Source: Photobacterium rosenbergii (GTDB lineage Bacteria; Pseudomonadota; Gammaproteobacteria; Enterobacterales; Vibrionaceae). Taken from it: DNA of 64,000 nucleotides. The stretch spans positions 434,001 through 498,000 of the forward strand of contig NZ_PYMB01000003.1 in the NCBI RefSeq assembly GCF_003026455.1, given 5' to 3'. The notes beneath the pieces are model-generated. The model worked only from the letters and a program-made list of their open reading frames with translations, did not search any database and was not told the origin of the DNA. The first letter of the stretch is position 1. Every line of letters starts with the position of its first letter. The position numbers and the translations under genes were made by a program. This document shows, one piece after another, positions 29,150-38,684 of the stretch.

Positions 29150-30799
29150 TTATGGTCCTCCTGGGTAGCTTTGCTTGGCCGGGTCAATAGGCTCACCAAA
29201 CGGCGACTTCGCCTTGGGCACCTCGCTCGGCGCTAAAACCGGCAACTGCGTTTCTTCGAGCATCTCTCCCCAATCACTGCGGCTCTCCATCTGTGAGCGA
29301 ATTGCATCATTGAGGTATGAGCGCCCTGTCTCCGCCTCCCAACCTCCACCCAATGACTTGTAAAGCGCCACGACTTGATTGGCGACATTCCCTTTCACAA
29401 CCGCATAGGCATCCTCGCTTCTGGTCATCTTCTCTAGTGAGTTGAGCAAGCGCTCGAAGCTAATCTGGCCATTCTCATACTGGGTCAAAGAGATGTTGTA
29501 GGCCCGTACAGAAGCATCTACAGAACGAAAGGCCAACTTCTTCTGGACTTGGTTGAGTTGGTATGACTCTAAGGCGTTAGTGACTTCTTGTACTGCTAGC
29601 AGCACTTGTTTGTTGTAATTGGTTAATGTCTCTTGGAAGCGTGCGTCTTGGGCGCGGATTGAGCTTTCTACCCGGCCGTATTGGAAGATATTCCATGAAA
29701 ATGATGGGCCAAGTGTTAAGTTTAGTGAGTCACTGAAACTAAAATCGTTACCGGCCGGTACGGTGCTGTTGAGGCCAATAACCCCAAACAATGAAAATTG
29801 TGGATATAGGTCAGCTTCCGCTATACCTATTTGGCTACTTTGGGCATGGGCCTGAAGCTCTGCAAGTTGTAAGTCGGGCCGACGCAGTACCAAGCCCGCT
29901 TCAATCTGGGTACTGATGGGGACCGTAGCCGGGATCAACGAGTACTGATCATAATCGCTCGTCAACCGACTGTTTCGCGTCGCTTCGTATTTGTTGTCAA
30001 ACGCTTTTACCTTGGCATTAATCCAAGGGCTATCAAGCAGCACCATGGCTTGTTCCGGCAAAATACCAAGCAATACAGCAATCGCGTTGCGTGATTGCAT
30101 CATCCCGATTTTCAAACTCGGCAATGCCGACTCAGTATTATAAAGCTGAGTTCTCGCCTGTTGGACATCAAGCTCGGTGACATCCCCTGACTCATATTGG
30201 ATCTCAGTGATCCTTTCAACCCGGCGCTGGATCTCTATATTGCGCTCGGACAGCATTACCCTTTCTTGGAATGTGCGGTAATTAATATAGTTACGGGCGA
30301 CTTCAGAGGTGATAGTGACCAAAATATCGTGATAAGAGGCAATAGAGGCATACAATGTCGCTTCAGCTGATTCGACACCTAGCGCATAGCGCCCCCAAAC
30401 ATCCAATTCCCAAGCGGCATCAAAACTTAATGAGGCATTGTCGAAGGTATTTTCATTTTGATAGATCTTCGCCACACTGCCCGAGACATTTTGCCGTTGC
30501 GGATATTGGAACGACTCGGCCACACCGACTGCCGCACGCGCCTGAAGAATACGCAAACCAGCCGCTTCTAAATCTAGGTTCTGCTGGCTGGCTTTCTCCA
30601 CCAACTCATTGAGTACCGGATCGTTGAACTGCAGCCACCAGCGAGCCGTTTTGGTCTTGCTCCGTTCAAGGTCCCATGTTGTCCATGATGTTGGCAAGGT
30701 CGCCGGCGCTACCCCTTCAAATTTCGGGCCCAGCACTGTACAGCCTGACATGACAAGCAAAGACACCACTGTTATACAAACGCTGATCTTACTTCTCAC
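29150..30799 (-). CDS. Outer-membrane efflux lipoprotein (TolC/NodT family)
   Basis: The 549-residue product has a signal peptide and lipobox with C20 (SLLVMSGCTVLG), then two OEP repeats with hallmark segments WWLQFNDPVLNELVEKA, ALGVESAEATLYASIASY and LRRPDLQLAELQAHA. It is predicted to form the trimeric outer-membrane exit duct. The start is GTG 30799 with AGGGGGCGGTGC before it. A 60-residue C-terminal tail rich in Pro (PSEVPKAKSPFGEP) extends beyond the fold. It begins 10 bases after the FUSC stop. Confidence 0.9.
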   Translation of the reverse strand: MRSKISVCITVVSLLVMSGCTVLGPKFEGVAPATLPTSWTTWDLERSKTKTARWWLQFNDPVLNELVEKASQQNLDLEAAGLRILQARAAVGVAESFQYPQRQNVSGSVAKIYQNENTFDNASLSFDAAWELDVWGRYALGVESAEATLYASIASYHDILVTITSEVARNYINYRTFQERVMLSERNIEIQRRVERITEIQYESGDVTELDVQQARTQLYNTESALPSLKIGMMQSRNAIAVLLGILPEQAMVLLDSPWINAKVKAFDNKYEATRNSRLTSDYDQYSLIPATVPISTQIEAGLVLRRPDLQLAELQAHAQSSQIGIAEADLYPQFSLFGVIGLNSTVPAGNDFSFSDSLNLTLGPSFSWNIFQYGRVESSIRAQDARFQETLTNYNKQVLLAVQEVTNALESYQLNQVQKKLAFRSVDASVRAYNISLTQYENGQISFERLLNSLEKMTRSEDAYAVVKGNVANQVVALYKSLGGGWEAETGRSYLNDAIRSQMESRSDWGEMLEETQLPVLAPSEVPKAKSPFGEPIDPAKQSYPGGP

Positions 30800-30809
30800 G
30801 CACCGCCCC

Positions 30810-33140
30810 CTAAAACCGCTTCATCTGCAGTTCGCCCCAAGCAACTTCATCACTCACCTGCTTGCATTGGAGTAATGATTCAAAAATATTTTTCTTCAAG
30901 TTTAGGAAGATATAGAAACCAGCAATGTCTGAATTCGAATACTTCTCTAACTCGAGATGAGAAAAATATTGATCCAACTTAGCTTCCAACGCTTGATAGT
31001 CTTGTTTCAAATGTTCGCTGTTTAGCGCTTCAACACCAGAAGAATCCAGCTGCCACAATGCCTGTGACAATGCAGGAACCACCGTATCCCGGTTACCTTG
31101 TTTGGCCTCGACAAGGAGCGGATTATCATCCAACTTCTTGCGAGCCTTAATGAATGTCATCAGGTGATGGTGGAACAAATCGCATTGGTCGATGTAACTC
31201 GCAAGTTGCTCGGCGGTGACTGACGGGTATGGGTCTGTTTTGAACTTAGATCCCCAGACTTGCATTTTTTTTAGCGCAACCACCATGGTCGTTATCCGCC
31301 AGACCAACTGTAATTTTTGCCACAGCGACATTTTGTCAACCTGCAGCAAGCGGATCACCCCTGTCGCATGGCGGAAAAACCGTTCCCGAAATACCAGCAG
31401 CAAATGTTCAGGACGACTGGAGAATGGCAGGTAATACGAGATCACCACAGACAACACGGTCATATAGAACAAGGTGACAATGGTGAGAGTGATACCAAAG
31501 TGATAAACCATGTTGTTGTCGATACCTAGGGTAAACATGCCCAGTAAGAAGAAGATGGTTATTGGGCCTTTGAGTACATAAAAGCCGATAAAGGTATAGG
31601 TAAAAATAAATACCGCCAACTCTGCTCCTAGAGTCAGTTGTGGTAGGAGAAACACATAGGCGGGAACAGAGAAAACAAAACCCAATGTAAATAGGATAAA
31701 TAGCATGACAGGGTGGAAAGGCAGGAAAGAGAGGATCGAGACAAACAAGGTACTGAAAATAACAAAGTTATAGCCGCCGGGCGGGTTAAACTGAATCCAA
31801 AAAGCACCAGCAACCCAATAAGTCACGAACACCTTCACTGCCGATTTGGCATTTTCAGCATCCCACCAGTTAAAATTGGGCTTTGCTTTTAACGGCGGTA
31901 AATCAAAACCGACATTGCCGGTTAGTGAATCAATACTGCTGATGCAGCTTTCAAGCTTGGTCAATCTCTCTCTAAGTTGATTAAACAAATAGCCCGATGA
32001 CAATGCTTCTCCTCGATATAAATGACCTTCTTGTTTCAGTTTCTCGCCATTATATTCAACATCATCCAATGCCTGAGGAGCATGGGCGTCTTGCTTTTCC
32101 CAAGCATCAGGCAGCCTATCGAAAAGCTCGATCACTTCTGATCGAAGTTCATTAAAGTTACGCAGGTAATCGACTGGGTGCCCCCCCGATCGTGAATGAT
32201 CCTTTGCGGCAAACAACAAGAGTTCAGTGATCTGGCTGAATAAGGCAACAGTCCCATCCCACTCTTTCTTATAAGCCGAAATCTCACTGCATTCGCTGTT
32301 TAGGGCCTGATATCTGGTTTCAAAAGCTTGCTGGGCGGCAAACAATGCCTTACTCAATTCCGCTAAGCTTGGAGGCGTTTCCTCTTCTTCCTCCGCCTCT
32401 CCCTTTTCACCAAGGTTAGGCTCATGCTGGGCTTGCTCTTCTGGTTTATCCGTATCCAGTTCTTGTTGTGAGACCGGCACCTGCATCTCTTGTTGAGCTT
32501 CAGGGGTTTCCTCAGGCGGTTGGCTCATCGCTTCAAACAGCGCCCTTTGTGCCGAAGCTAAACTATCACCGAGTTGCCGGAGGTTCTGCTCAACTTTTGG
32601 CGGGAATAAGAAAACACCAACCAAGGTATACACAACAACGCCGAACACCGTCATAAAGGTGCGATCTAAACCGTAGAGAAATGCCCCTTCAGGGTCACCA
32701 CCGTTATACATCATGAGGATCATGACACCGGTCAGCATAAATAAGGTCGGATCGTTAAGGTAGGCAGACCGGATATAGAAAACAACGACGATTACCAAAG
32801 AGACTGCGAACATATACAGCAATCTGTCTTGGGCGAAAAAGCCGACTAATATCAAGCCAATAATACCCCCCGCGATGGTACCAAGCACACGCAATGTGCC
32901 TTTAGCCAGCGACTCGCGGCGGCTACCGGTGGAGGCGATTAACATCACTGTTGTCGCAGCTGTTGAAGGCTGTGTCCATCCTAATGCCATTGGGATCATG
33001 TACGCGAGAGTTAGACTGACTGCAACCCTGAACGCAAACTTGAACTTGTCGCTCAGACAAAATGGGATCAGCCAGTTCCCCAATTGGAAAACCGACAACC
33101 TATCTCTGATGCGAAGTATCTGAGTATTGGTGTTGCTCAA
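30810..33140 (-). CDS. FUSC-family inner-membrane pump (AaeB-like)
   Basis: The 776-residue product has two blocks of membrane helices (about 35-170 and 430-560) separated by a long hydrophilic segment, the FUSC/AaeB plan of p-hydroxybenzoic-acid-type efflux. FKFAFRVAVSLTLAYMIPMALGW and IASTGSRRESLAKGTLRVLGT are typical of the first block. The linker around 205-260 is strikingly acidic and Gln-rich (EEEEE). The only suitable start is TTG 33140, with AGGGGCGCAGC before it. It is first in the operon FUSC-OMF-DUF1656-HlyD-channel-AI-2E. Confidence 0.88.
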   Translation of the reverse strand: MSNTNTQILRIRDRLSVFQLGNWLIPFCLSDKFKFAFRVAVSLTLAYMIPMALGWTQPSTAATTVMLIASTGSRRESLAKGTLRVLGTIAGGIIGLILVGFFAQDRLLYMFAVSLVIVVVFYIRSAYLNDPTLFMLTGVMILMMYNGGDPEGAFLYGLDRTFMTVFGVVVYTLVGVFLFPPKVEQNLRQLGDSLASAQRALFEAMSQPPEETPEAQQEMQVPVSQQELDTDKPEEQAQHEPNLGEKGEAEEEEETPPSLAELSKALFAAQQAFETRYQALNSECSEISAYKKEWDGTVALFSQITELLLFAAKDHSRSGGHPVDYLRNFNELRSEVIELFDRLPDAWEKQDAHAPQALDDVEYNGEKLKQEGHLYRGEALSSGYLFNQLRERLTKLESCISSIDSLTGNVGFDLPPLKAKPNFNWWDAENAKSAVKVFVTYWVAGAFWIQFNPPGGYNFVIFSTLFVSILSFLPFHPVMLFILFTLGFVFSVPAYVFLLPQLTLGAELAVFIFTYTFIGFYVLKGPITIFFLLGMFTLGIDNNMVYHFGITLTIVTLFYMTVLSVVISYYLPFSSRPEHLLLVFRERFFRHATGVIRLLQVDKMSLWQKLQLVWRITTMVVALKKMQVWGSKFKTDPYPSVTAEQLASYIDQCDLFHHHLMTFIKARKKLDDNPLLVEAKQGNRDTVVPALSQALWQLDSSGVEALNSEHLKQDYQALEAKLDQYFSHLELEKYSNSDIAGFYIFLNLKKNIFESLLQCKQVSDEVAWGELQMKRF

Positions 33141-33248
33141 GCTGCGCCCCTAAATCTCGCCCCGTAAAGACGGTTATGCCCCTGTTGGCATAATTAATAA
33201 TCCTAGGAGGTTTTTGATAAAGCGCAGCAAAAATTTGTCTTATCTCTC

Positions 33249-33274
33249 GAACTGTTAGGCCTCTAAAACAGTTC
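33249..33274. promoter_or_regulatory. Inverted repeat upstream of the efflux operon
   Basis: GAACTGTT (33249-33256) and AACAGTTC (33267-33274) are exact arms around a 10-base spacer, about 110 bases upstream of the FUSC start. Placement suggests an operator for the efflux operon; no regulator gene is adjacent. A hairpin without T-tract is the alternative. Confidence 0.5.
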
Positions 33275-33294
33275 ATGCAACATTGAGACGCCAC

Positions 33295-33711
33295 TCATAT
33301 CTGAGTCATTTCACTGGGTTCAGAAAACAAGAAACGGGGAGAGTGCTGTTCAAGCTCTGCTCTTGAACCATAGCCCCACAATACGCCAGTTGACTGCAGA
33401 CCATTGCGATGGGCAGCCGTCAGGTCGACATACCGATCACCAATCATCAACGACTTTTCTGTTATCACACCTTTCTCTTTGAGCACTTGTAGCTGTTGCC
33501 ACTTCTCGATCCCGACATCACCACCATCAACAAAGTCAAAGTGCTCATGCAAATCAAACAACGCAAGGATCTGGCAGGCAAAATCAGCCCGCTTGGAAGT
33601 ACACACTCCCATTCTATATTTACCTTGTTGTTTAAGCTTATCTAGGGATTCTCTTATCCCAGCATACAAGTGATTCTCCGCATAACCGATTTCGGCCGTT
33701 TCCAGATACAA
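33295..33711 (-). pseudogene. 5'-truncated HAD-family phosphatase
   Basis: The frame encodes the C-terminal two thirds of a Gph/PGP-like HAD hydrolase: IRESLDKLKQQGKYRMGVCTSK (motif II region), then MIGDRYVDLTAAHRNGLQSTGVLWGYGS (motif III/IV). The N-terminal 75 or so residues with the nucleophile DxDxT and cap domain are missing. The frame's only upstream start is a TTG at 33709-33711 that lies in the T-tract of the neighbouring terminator, with no ribosome site. The gene was therefore cut at its 5' end and, if expressed at all, cannot be catalytic. Confidence 0.75.
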
Positions 33712-33736
33712 AAAGCCCCAGTGTAATACTGGGGCT
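33710..33736 (-). terminator. Terminator of the M20 amidohydrolase gene
   Basis: AGCCCCAGT (33714-33722) pairs with ACTGGGGCT (33728-33736) around a five-base loop and is followed on the minus strand by TTTTT running into the HAD remnant. Confidence 0.85.
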
Positions 33737-33740
33737 CAAA

Positions 33741-35078
33741 TCAATTACTGGTTATCGACGGCTCATCTATTGGCTCTTCCACCAATGGCGGTTGCTGTAG
33801 TGCATTCACCGCATTGAGCAATAACTTCACCGCCGGTAGCATACGGCTCTCATCAATATCAAAGTCACCATTATGATGCCCTGCTGTTAAGTCAGAGCCG
33901 ACAAGGCAATAAATCGCCTTACCACCACGGGACTGAACGCGATCGACCAAATAGCCGGCATCTTCACTGGCGCCGAAATCTTTCTCTCGAACTACTTCAC
34001 TAAAACCACTTTCAAGGCCAATACACTCAAGCAGTTCGACGAGTTCAGTGTCATTTTCTAGGCCAATCGCTTCGCCCTGAGCACACAGTTTTACTTTCAC
34101 TCCGTGCATCATGGCTGCTGCCTCAGCAATGTTCTCGACTTGCTGGAACATATAAGAGTTCAAAGCACGGTTCTCACCACGGGTTTCACCTAGAAGAACA
34201 GCACTGGCCGGGATGACATTTCGGCCGTCCCCAGCGTGCATCTGCCCAACGTTAATGCGGGTCATACCGTCTCGGTGACGCGGAATCGCCAACATTTGAC
34301 TGACTGCCGTACAGGCCGCCGCCAAGGCATTCTGGCCTGCATTTGGCTCAATACCCGCGTGGGCTGGTTTCCCCGTAAAGTGAAGGTCAAATTTAGAACT
34401 GCATAAAAAATGCTGGGGATCGCAGACCAAAGTACCACTGGGTACATTCATACCGATATGGGCGGCAAAGAAATAATCGACATCATCCAACCAACCACTT
34501 TCGGCAATCGCCTTACCGGCACGACAGCCCTCTTCAGCAGGTTGGAACAGAAGCTTGATCTTACCTTTTAGCTGATCTTTATTTTCAGCCAACACCTCAG
34601 CAATGCCCAAACCAATTGAAGCATGGGCATCATGGCCACATGCGTGTGCAACACCAGGGGCTAGCGAAGCAAAGCCTAGGAAACGGGGACGGTGTGCGTC
34701 CTCTTCACTTTCCATCACTTCAACGGCGTCAATATCAAAGCGCAACGCGATAACAGGACCTGGCTTACCGGTATCCAATACCGCACCTACCCCGGTGACC
34801 CCATCCATATGAGCCAGATAAGTAATATCAGCGCCCCAACTGATCGCGCGTTCTTGAGCTTCAGCGACCAACACTTCATCACGCCCCATTATCGAGGAGC
34901 GAAGAATGATCTCATCGCTGAAATGCAGCGAATAACCTAAGTTTTCGAGGTGACTAGCGATACGGCTAGTCGTGAAGAATTCTCGCCATGCGGCTTCCGG
35001 GTAGCGATGGAACTCCCGGCGATGATTCATCAAACGCTGTGACAACGTCTGCTCATCGAATTGCAAGTTACTTGACAC
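33741..35078 (-). CDS. M20-family amidohydrolase, AbgA-like
   Basis: The 445-residue product aligns well with AbgA, a subunit of p-aminobenzoyl-glutamate hydrolase: RREFHRYPEAAWREF start, DTGKPGPVIALRFDIDAVEV, metal-binding HACGHDAHASIG, PAEEGCRAGK, and GHHNGDFDIDE near the end. The M20 metal ligands are present. E. coli AbgA acts with AbgB and transporter AbgT; neither is adjacent here. The start is GTG 35078 behind AGGAACAAATA. Substrate could be another N-acyl amino acid. A Glu/Pro-rich tail of about 20 residues is not part of the fold. Confidence 0.82.
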   Translation of the reverse strand: MSSNLQFDEQTLSQRLMNHRREFHRYPEAAWREFFTTSRIASHLENLGYSLHFSDEIILRSSIMGRDEVLVAEAQERAISWGADITYLAHMDGVTGVGAVLDTGKPGPVIALRFDIDAVEVMESEEDAHRPRFLGFASLAPGVAHACGHDAHASIGLGIAEVLAENKDQLKGKIKLLFQPAEEGCRAGKAIAESGWLDDVDYFFAAHIGMNVPSGTLVCDPQHFLCSSKFDLHFTGKPAHAGIEPNAGQNALAAACTAVSQMLAIPRHRDGMTRINVGQMHAGDGRNVIPASAVLLGETRGENRALNSYMFQQVENIAEAAAMMHGVKVKLCAQGEAIGLENDTELVELLECIGLESGFSEVVREKDFGASEDAGYLVDRVQSRGGKAIYCLVGSDLTAGHHNGDFDIDESRMLPAVKLLLNAVNALQQPPLVEEPIDEPSITSN

Positions 35079-35115
35079 TATTTGTTCCTAATCATTTTTA
35101 CAAAGCTCGTTGGGC

Positions 35116-36219
35116 TCAGTAGCCTGTCAGCTCCATAAATCCTTGTCCTGTGTGACTTCCCGAAACCCTTATCGGCCCTTCCCAATATGAGAAGATAAAC
35201 GGAAGCCATTGCTCCTTTCGGACCACATCCACTTTAAGCTCAATGCCTTGAGAAGGCACTTTTACCTGCCACACAATAGGATACGTTTTACCGCCATAGG
35301 TTGAAAACGTTATTGGTGACAATTGAAGATCTTTCGCTGATAAAACCTCTGTTTTACCATCAGGCCAGCTTAGCGAACCAAAATAATATGGTCGCACATC
35401 TTTTTCCCTGATCTGGTACAGCATTAATGCACTTCCGTCGTCTAGGTGAATAGAGAACCAATCCCAACCCTGTTGGTTCTCAGCCAGCCCGCGGCTACTC
35501 CACTCGCGGTCATACCAAGCATCACCACTGACGGTAAACTGCTTGCCATCCAGTTCCAGCCGCCCTTCTATGTTCAAAAATGGCGCACTGTAATAGTAAG
35601 AAGCTATGTCTTCCGTTGCGTGTTTTTTACTGTAGCCTTTATCACCCTGAAACACGATAGCGCCGGTTTGTTGGATAGCAAATTTTCCTGCCATACCACT
35701 GCCATCCGCAAATGATAGCACCCCGGGAAACGGGGAATCAGAATAAGAACGCCACTCCCAGTTATCCAACCATGCTCGGTATGGATGGCCTAACACCCCC
35801 GCTTGACCAATGCCACCGCGGGCGAAACGCTCAGCTGACCACACTTTGTCTTTGCTGGTTACGACCAAATGGGCCATGTAACGCTGAGGGCTTTCCCAGC
35901 CACGTCCTTCTTCAGTGGTTGAGCGAAAGCGGAACAAAGTCCACTGCAAGCCAAACTGCTCGCCATCTTCGGCTTGTAAGTTTGCAGTCAGGTACCACCA
36001 CTCGGCACGGAAATCAGGATGCGGCAAATGATCGCGGGGAAATTCGAACTGATAGCCCGGCACGACCGGAGCAAACTGCGCATTATCAGGGTTCGTCATC
36101 ATAGAGACAGATGGACTATCGCTGATTTCTTCTTGATCGTAGCTAAGCAGAACCAGTACGGTAGCAACAGCAATGACCGAAATAATCAAATACCAACGAG
36201 GAAAGCTCGCTCCCTTCAT
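35116..36219 (-). CDS. AttH/CrtC lipocalin-like protein
   Basis: The 367-residue product has an N-terminal hydrophobic segment (WYLIISVIAVATVLVLLSYD) and the family signature FPRDHLPHPDFRAEWWYLTA, then WTLFRFR and WYDREWSSRGL. This is the AttH/CrtC double-lipocalin family; the protein is probably anchored to the membrane and faces the periplasm. Its start overlaps the permease stop (TGATG). Together with the ABC genes it forms an att-like set whose substrate is unknown; a lipid or lipoprotein is plausible. Confidence 0.85.
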   Translation of the reverse strand: MKGASFPRWYLIISVIAVATVLVLLSYDQEEISDSPSVSMMTNPDNAQFAPVVPGYQFEFPRDHLPHPDFRAEWWYLTANLQAEDGEQFGLQWTLFRFRSTTEEGRGWESPQRYMAHLVVTSKDKVWSAERFARGGIGQAGVLGHPYRAWLDNWEWRSYSDSPFPGVLSFADGSGMAGKFAIQQTGAIVFQGDKGYSKKHATEDIASYYYSAPFLNIEGRLELDGKQFTVSGDAWYDREWSSRGLAENQQGWDWFSIHLDDGSALMLYQIREKDVRPYYFGSLSWPDGKTEVLSAKDLQLSPITFSTYGGKTYPIVWQVKVPSQGIELKVDVVRKEQWLPFIFSYWEGPIRVSGSHTGQGFMELTGY

Positions 36220-38684
36220 CAGAACGACTCCCTAAGTGACATAATCGCCGACTGTTTTACCAAGCGCCAAACAGGCCATGCACCGGCCAACAACAATACA
36301 ACCAAAGCAGAGCCCAAAGAGAATAAATAATTAGTCGGGAAATACTCTATCGGCATTGTCCAGCCAAATGAGTACTTCAAGACAACATCAATCAGCAACT
36401 GAGCCAGCACCAACCCTAGCGGCAAAGCAATCAGTGCTGTCAGAAGGCCGATCATCAATAACTGACCACCGCCCAACAAAGCGAGTTCCCGTCCGGTCAT
36501 CCCCATGCACCGCAACAACGCAAACTGCCGCAGACGTGACGTCTCTCCAGCAACGGTAGCGAAGAACAAACCACAAACCGCCACAAATAGCGTCAGCTTG
36601 CCAAGTGTCGCTGTCACAATGAAGGTACGGTCAAACACATTCATCGCTTGGAGCATCAACTCATTGTTATTCCTGATCCTCTCCGGTGGTAGCCGGAAGG
36701 TTTCACCAAGCGAACGGATCATTTGCATTGCCTGCGAATGGTCATTGAGATGAATGGCTAAGCTCACCTGCCCTTTATAAGGCCAGACTGCTTTCCAGCG
36801 TTTCTGAGACATGATGATCTGCCCATACGGGTTACCATAGTCGTAGAAAACACCCGCAACCAACCACTGCTTATTAAGCGGTGGAGGAAGGTCGATAACT
36901 TGCCCAGGCTTAAGGTTTTGTTTCAGCGCCATAGATTCGCTGACCAGAATTGCCCTGTCGTGATGAAGCTTCTGCCAATAATCTGGAATAGCCACTTTTA
37001 CTGCCAGCGCTTTTTTCTCATCCGCTGTTCCGCCAATACTTACAACCTGCAACGTACCCGCTTCAGTCGGCAGCATTTTTCGCCATTGCCACCAAACCTG
37101 TTTGACTTCATCTTGGTTTTCCAACCATTGTGTCATTCTCGGTGCCATGTTGACTGCTGGACGAATATAGATATCGGCAGCCAAACGTTGCTCTAACCAG
37201 GTTTGAGTCGTATTCCTAAAGCTCCCAACCATGGTTTCCATGCCAATATTCGATGCCAACGCCAACATGAAGGCCATTGAAGCCACACCACGGTAGCTCA
37301 AACTTGCTGCTGCATCGGAGAAGAACCAGCGCAAACGTGCTGAACGCACAACAACACCTAGCAAACGGAAAAGCTGCCACAGTAAGAATGGCATCGCGAG
37401 TGCCGAAGCAATCAAAATACAGGCGATAAGGACAAAACCGGCCTTTTGCCCATGCGGCAACTGGTAGACAGCTATCGCCGCACCAATGAACATACACGAG
37501 AAGATCGCTTGCAGGGCAAATTCGCGACCACTGAAACGTACAATGGACATTCGGCTTGATAACCGAGCAGGCTGAGTACGAATAAGACGAACCAGTGGCC
37601 AGCCACAGGCCAGCAGACAGCCACCGACGGCAATCAGTGCAGAGGCTAGCCCCCACTCCCACTGCCAACGAACAATCAAGCTGACATTTGCCCCATAGAG
37701 GTCATTGAGCGTCTCGGCGACCGAAGGCAACAGTTTTTCAGCCAACAACAAGCCAAAAAGGTTACCACCAACCAACCCAACGACTATCCAAACTATGAGT
37801 TCCAAGCTCAAGGCACGAACCAATTGACCAGAAGACACTCCAGCCTGTCGCATCAAGCCAACTAAAGGTTGACGCTGGGAAAACGACAGTGACATCGCCT
37901 GGTAGAAAATAAACAGGCCAACCACAAACGCCAACATCCCCATCGCAAACAGGTTGAGGTGGAAGGCGTCAGTCAAGGGCTCAAGCCCTGCGGTTTCTTG
38001 TTTTTCCAGCTTGAGCGCGGCAGGTAATTTATCTTGTAGCCGGCTCAGCGACTGCGAGTCTAAATCACCACACAAAATGGCCGTTAAGCCGGAGCCTGGC
38101 TGAAGTTGCCTAACCAAAGACATATCTGCAATTAAACGAGGGCCTTTTATCCGCTCTTCATTGACAACATGAAGAGGGCCAAGGGTCCGACCTGATTCCA
38201 GTTTCAGCATCTGGCCGTCTTCAAACCCCATATAGTTGGCAAGCTGATCACCCACCAGTACGGGGTATGGCGGCTGCATCAAAGACAGCATCTGTTGCTG
38301 ATCATCGTTGCCCGACATGGTGCTTCGACGGAAACTGGAGAACAACGCAATAGGATCAACGCCAACAACTTCAATGCTTCGACCGTTTTCCAGCACAATA
38401 CGCTGCTCTTCCAACGGCACACATTGATTGAAACCATCTCGGCGAAGCTGCACATAAAAGCCTTGTGGCACTTTCAATGCAGGTTGGCTGTGACGAATGC
38501 GATAAGGAAAAGGATTTGAAAACAGGAGTTCGCCGTCACGGTAGCTTTCTCGAGCTTGTTGGTTAACCCCCATTACCCCGACTAGCAAAGCAATGCCCAA
38601 GGTTAGCCCCAGCCATACAAGAACAATTTGAAGAGGGTGACGCTTGTAATGTCCCCAGAGCGCTTTAGCTACGGGGCTTGACAT
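36219..38684 (-). CDS. Large FtsX-type ABC transporter permease
   Basis: From ATG 38684 the product has about 821 residues. It contains one N-terminal helix (LQIVLVWLGLTLGIALLVGV), a large periplasmic region, three helices, further helices about 400-500, another periplasmic region, and a closing FtsX triplet with GETSRLRQFALLRCMGMTGRELALLG. Two FtsX cores in one chain mark the LolCE-like/AttF-AttG fused type, which moves hydrophobic substrates from the membrane rather than across it. The AAGGAGGGC site at about 38691-38699 decides the start. It overlaps the ATPase gene by 20 bases. Confidence 0.88.
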   Translation of the reverse strand: MSSPVAKALWGHYKRHPLQIVLVWLGLTLGIALLVGVMGVNQQARESYRDGELLFSNPFPYRIRHSQPALKVPQGFYVQLRRDGFNQCVPLEEQRIVLENGRSIEVVGVDPIALFSSFRRSTMSGNDDQQQMLSLMQPPYPVLVGDQLANYMGFEDGQMLKLESGRTLGPLHVVNEERIKGPRLIADMSLVRQLQPGSGLTAILCGDLDSQSLSRLQDKLPAALKLEKQETAGLEPLTDAFHLNLFAMGMLAFVVGLFIFYQAMSLSFSQRQPLVGLMRQAGVSSGQLVRALSLELIVWIVVGLVGGNLFGLLLAEKLLPSVAETLNDLYGANVSLIVRWQWEWGLASALIAVGGCLLACGWPLVRLIRTQPARLSSRMSIVRFSGREFALQAIFSCMFIGAAIAVYQLPHGQKAGFVLIACILIASALAMPFLLWQLFRLLGVVVRSARLRWFFSDAAASLSYRGVASMAFMLALASNIGMETMVGSFRNTTQTWLEQRLAADIYIRPAVNMAPRMTQWLENQDEVKQVWWQWRKMLPTEAGTLQVVSIGGTADEKKALAVKVAIPDYWQKLHHDRAILVSESMALKQNLKPGQVIDLPPPLNKQWLVAGVFYDYGNPYGQIIMSQKRWKAVWPYKGQVSLAIHLNDHSQAMQMIRSLGETFRLPPERIRNNNELMLQAMNVFDRTFIVTATLGKLTLFVAVCGLFFATVAGETSRLRQFALLRCMGMTGRELALLGGGQLLMIGLLTALIALPLGLVLAQLLIDVVLKYSFGWTMPIEYFPTNYLFSLGSALVVLLLAGAWPVWRLVKQSAIMSLRESF

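Noticed and set aside
33100..33294. 64-residue minus-strand protein between HAD remnant and FUSC
   Set aside because: It overlaps the FUSC start and the inverted repeat, and has no recognisable sequence.
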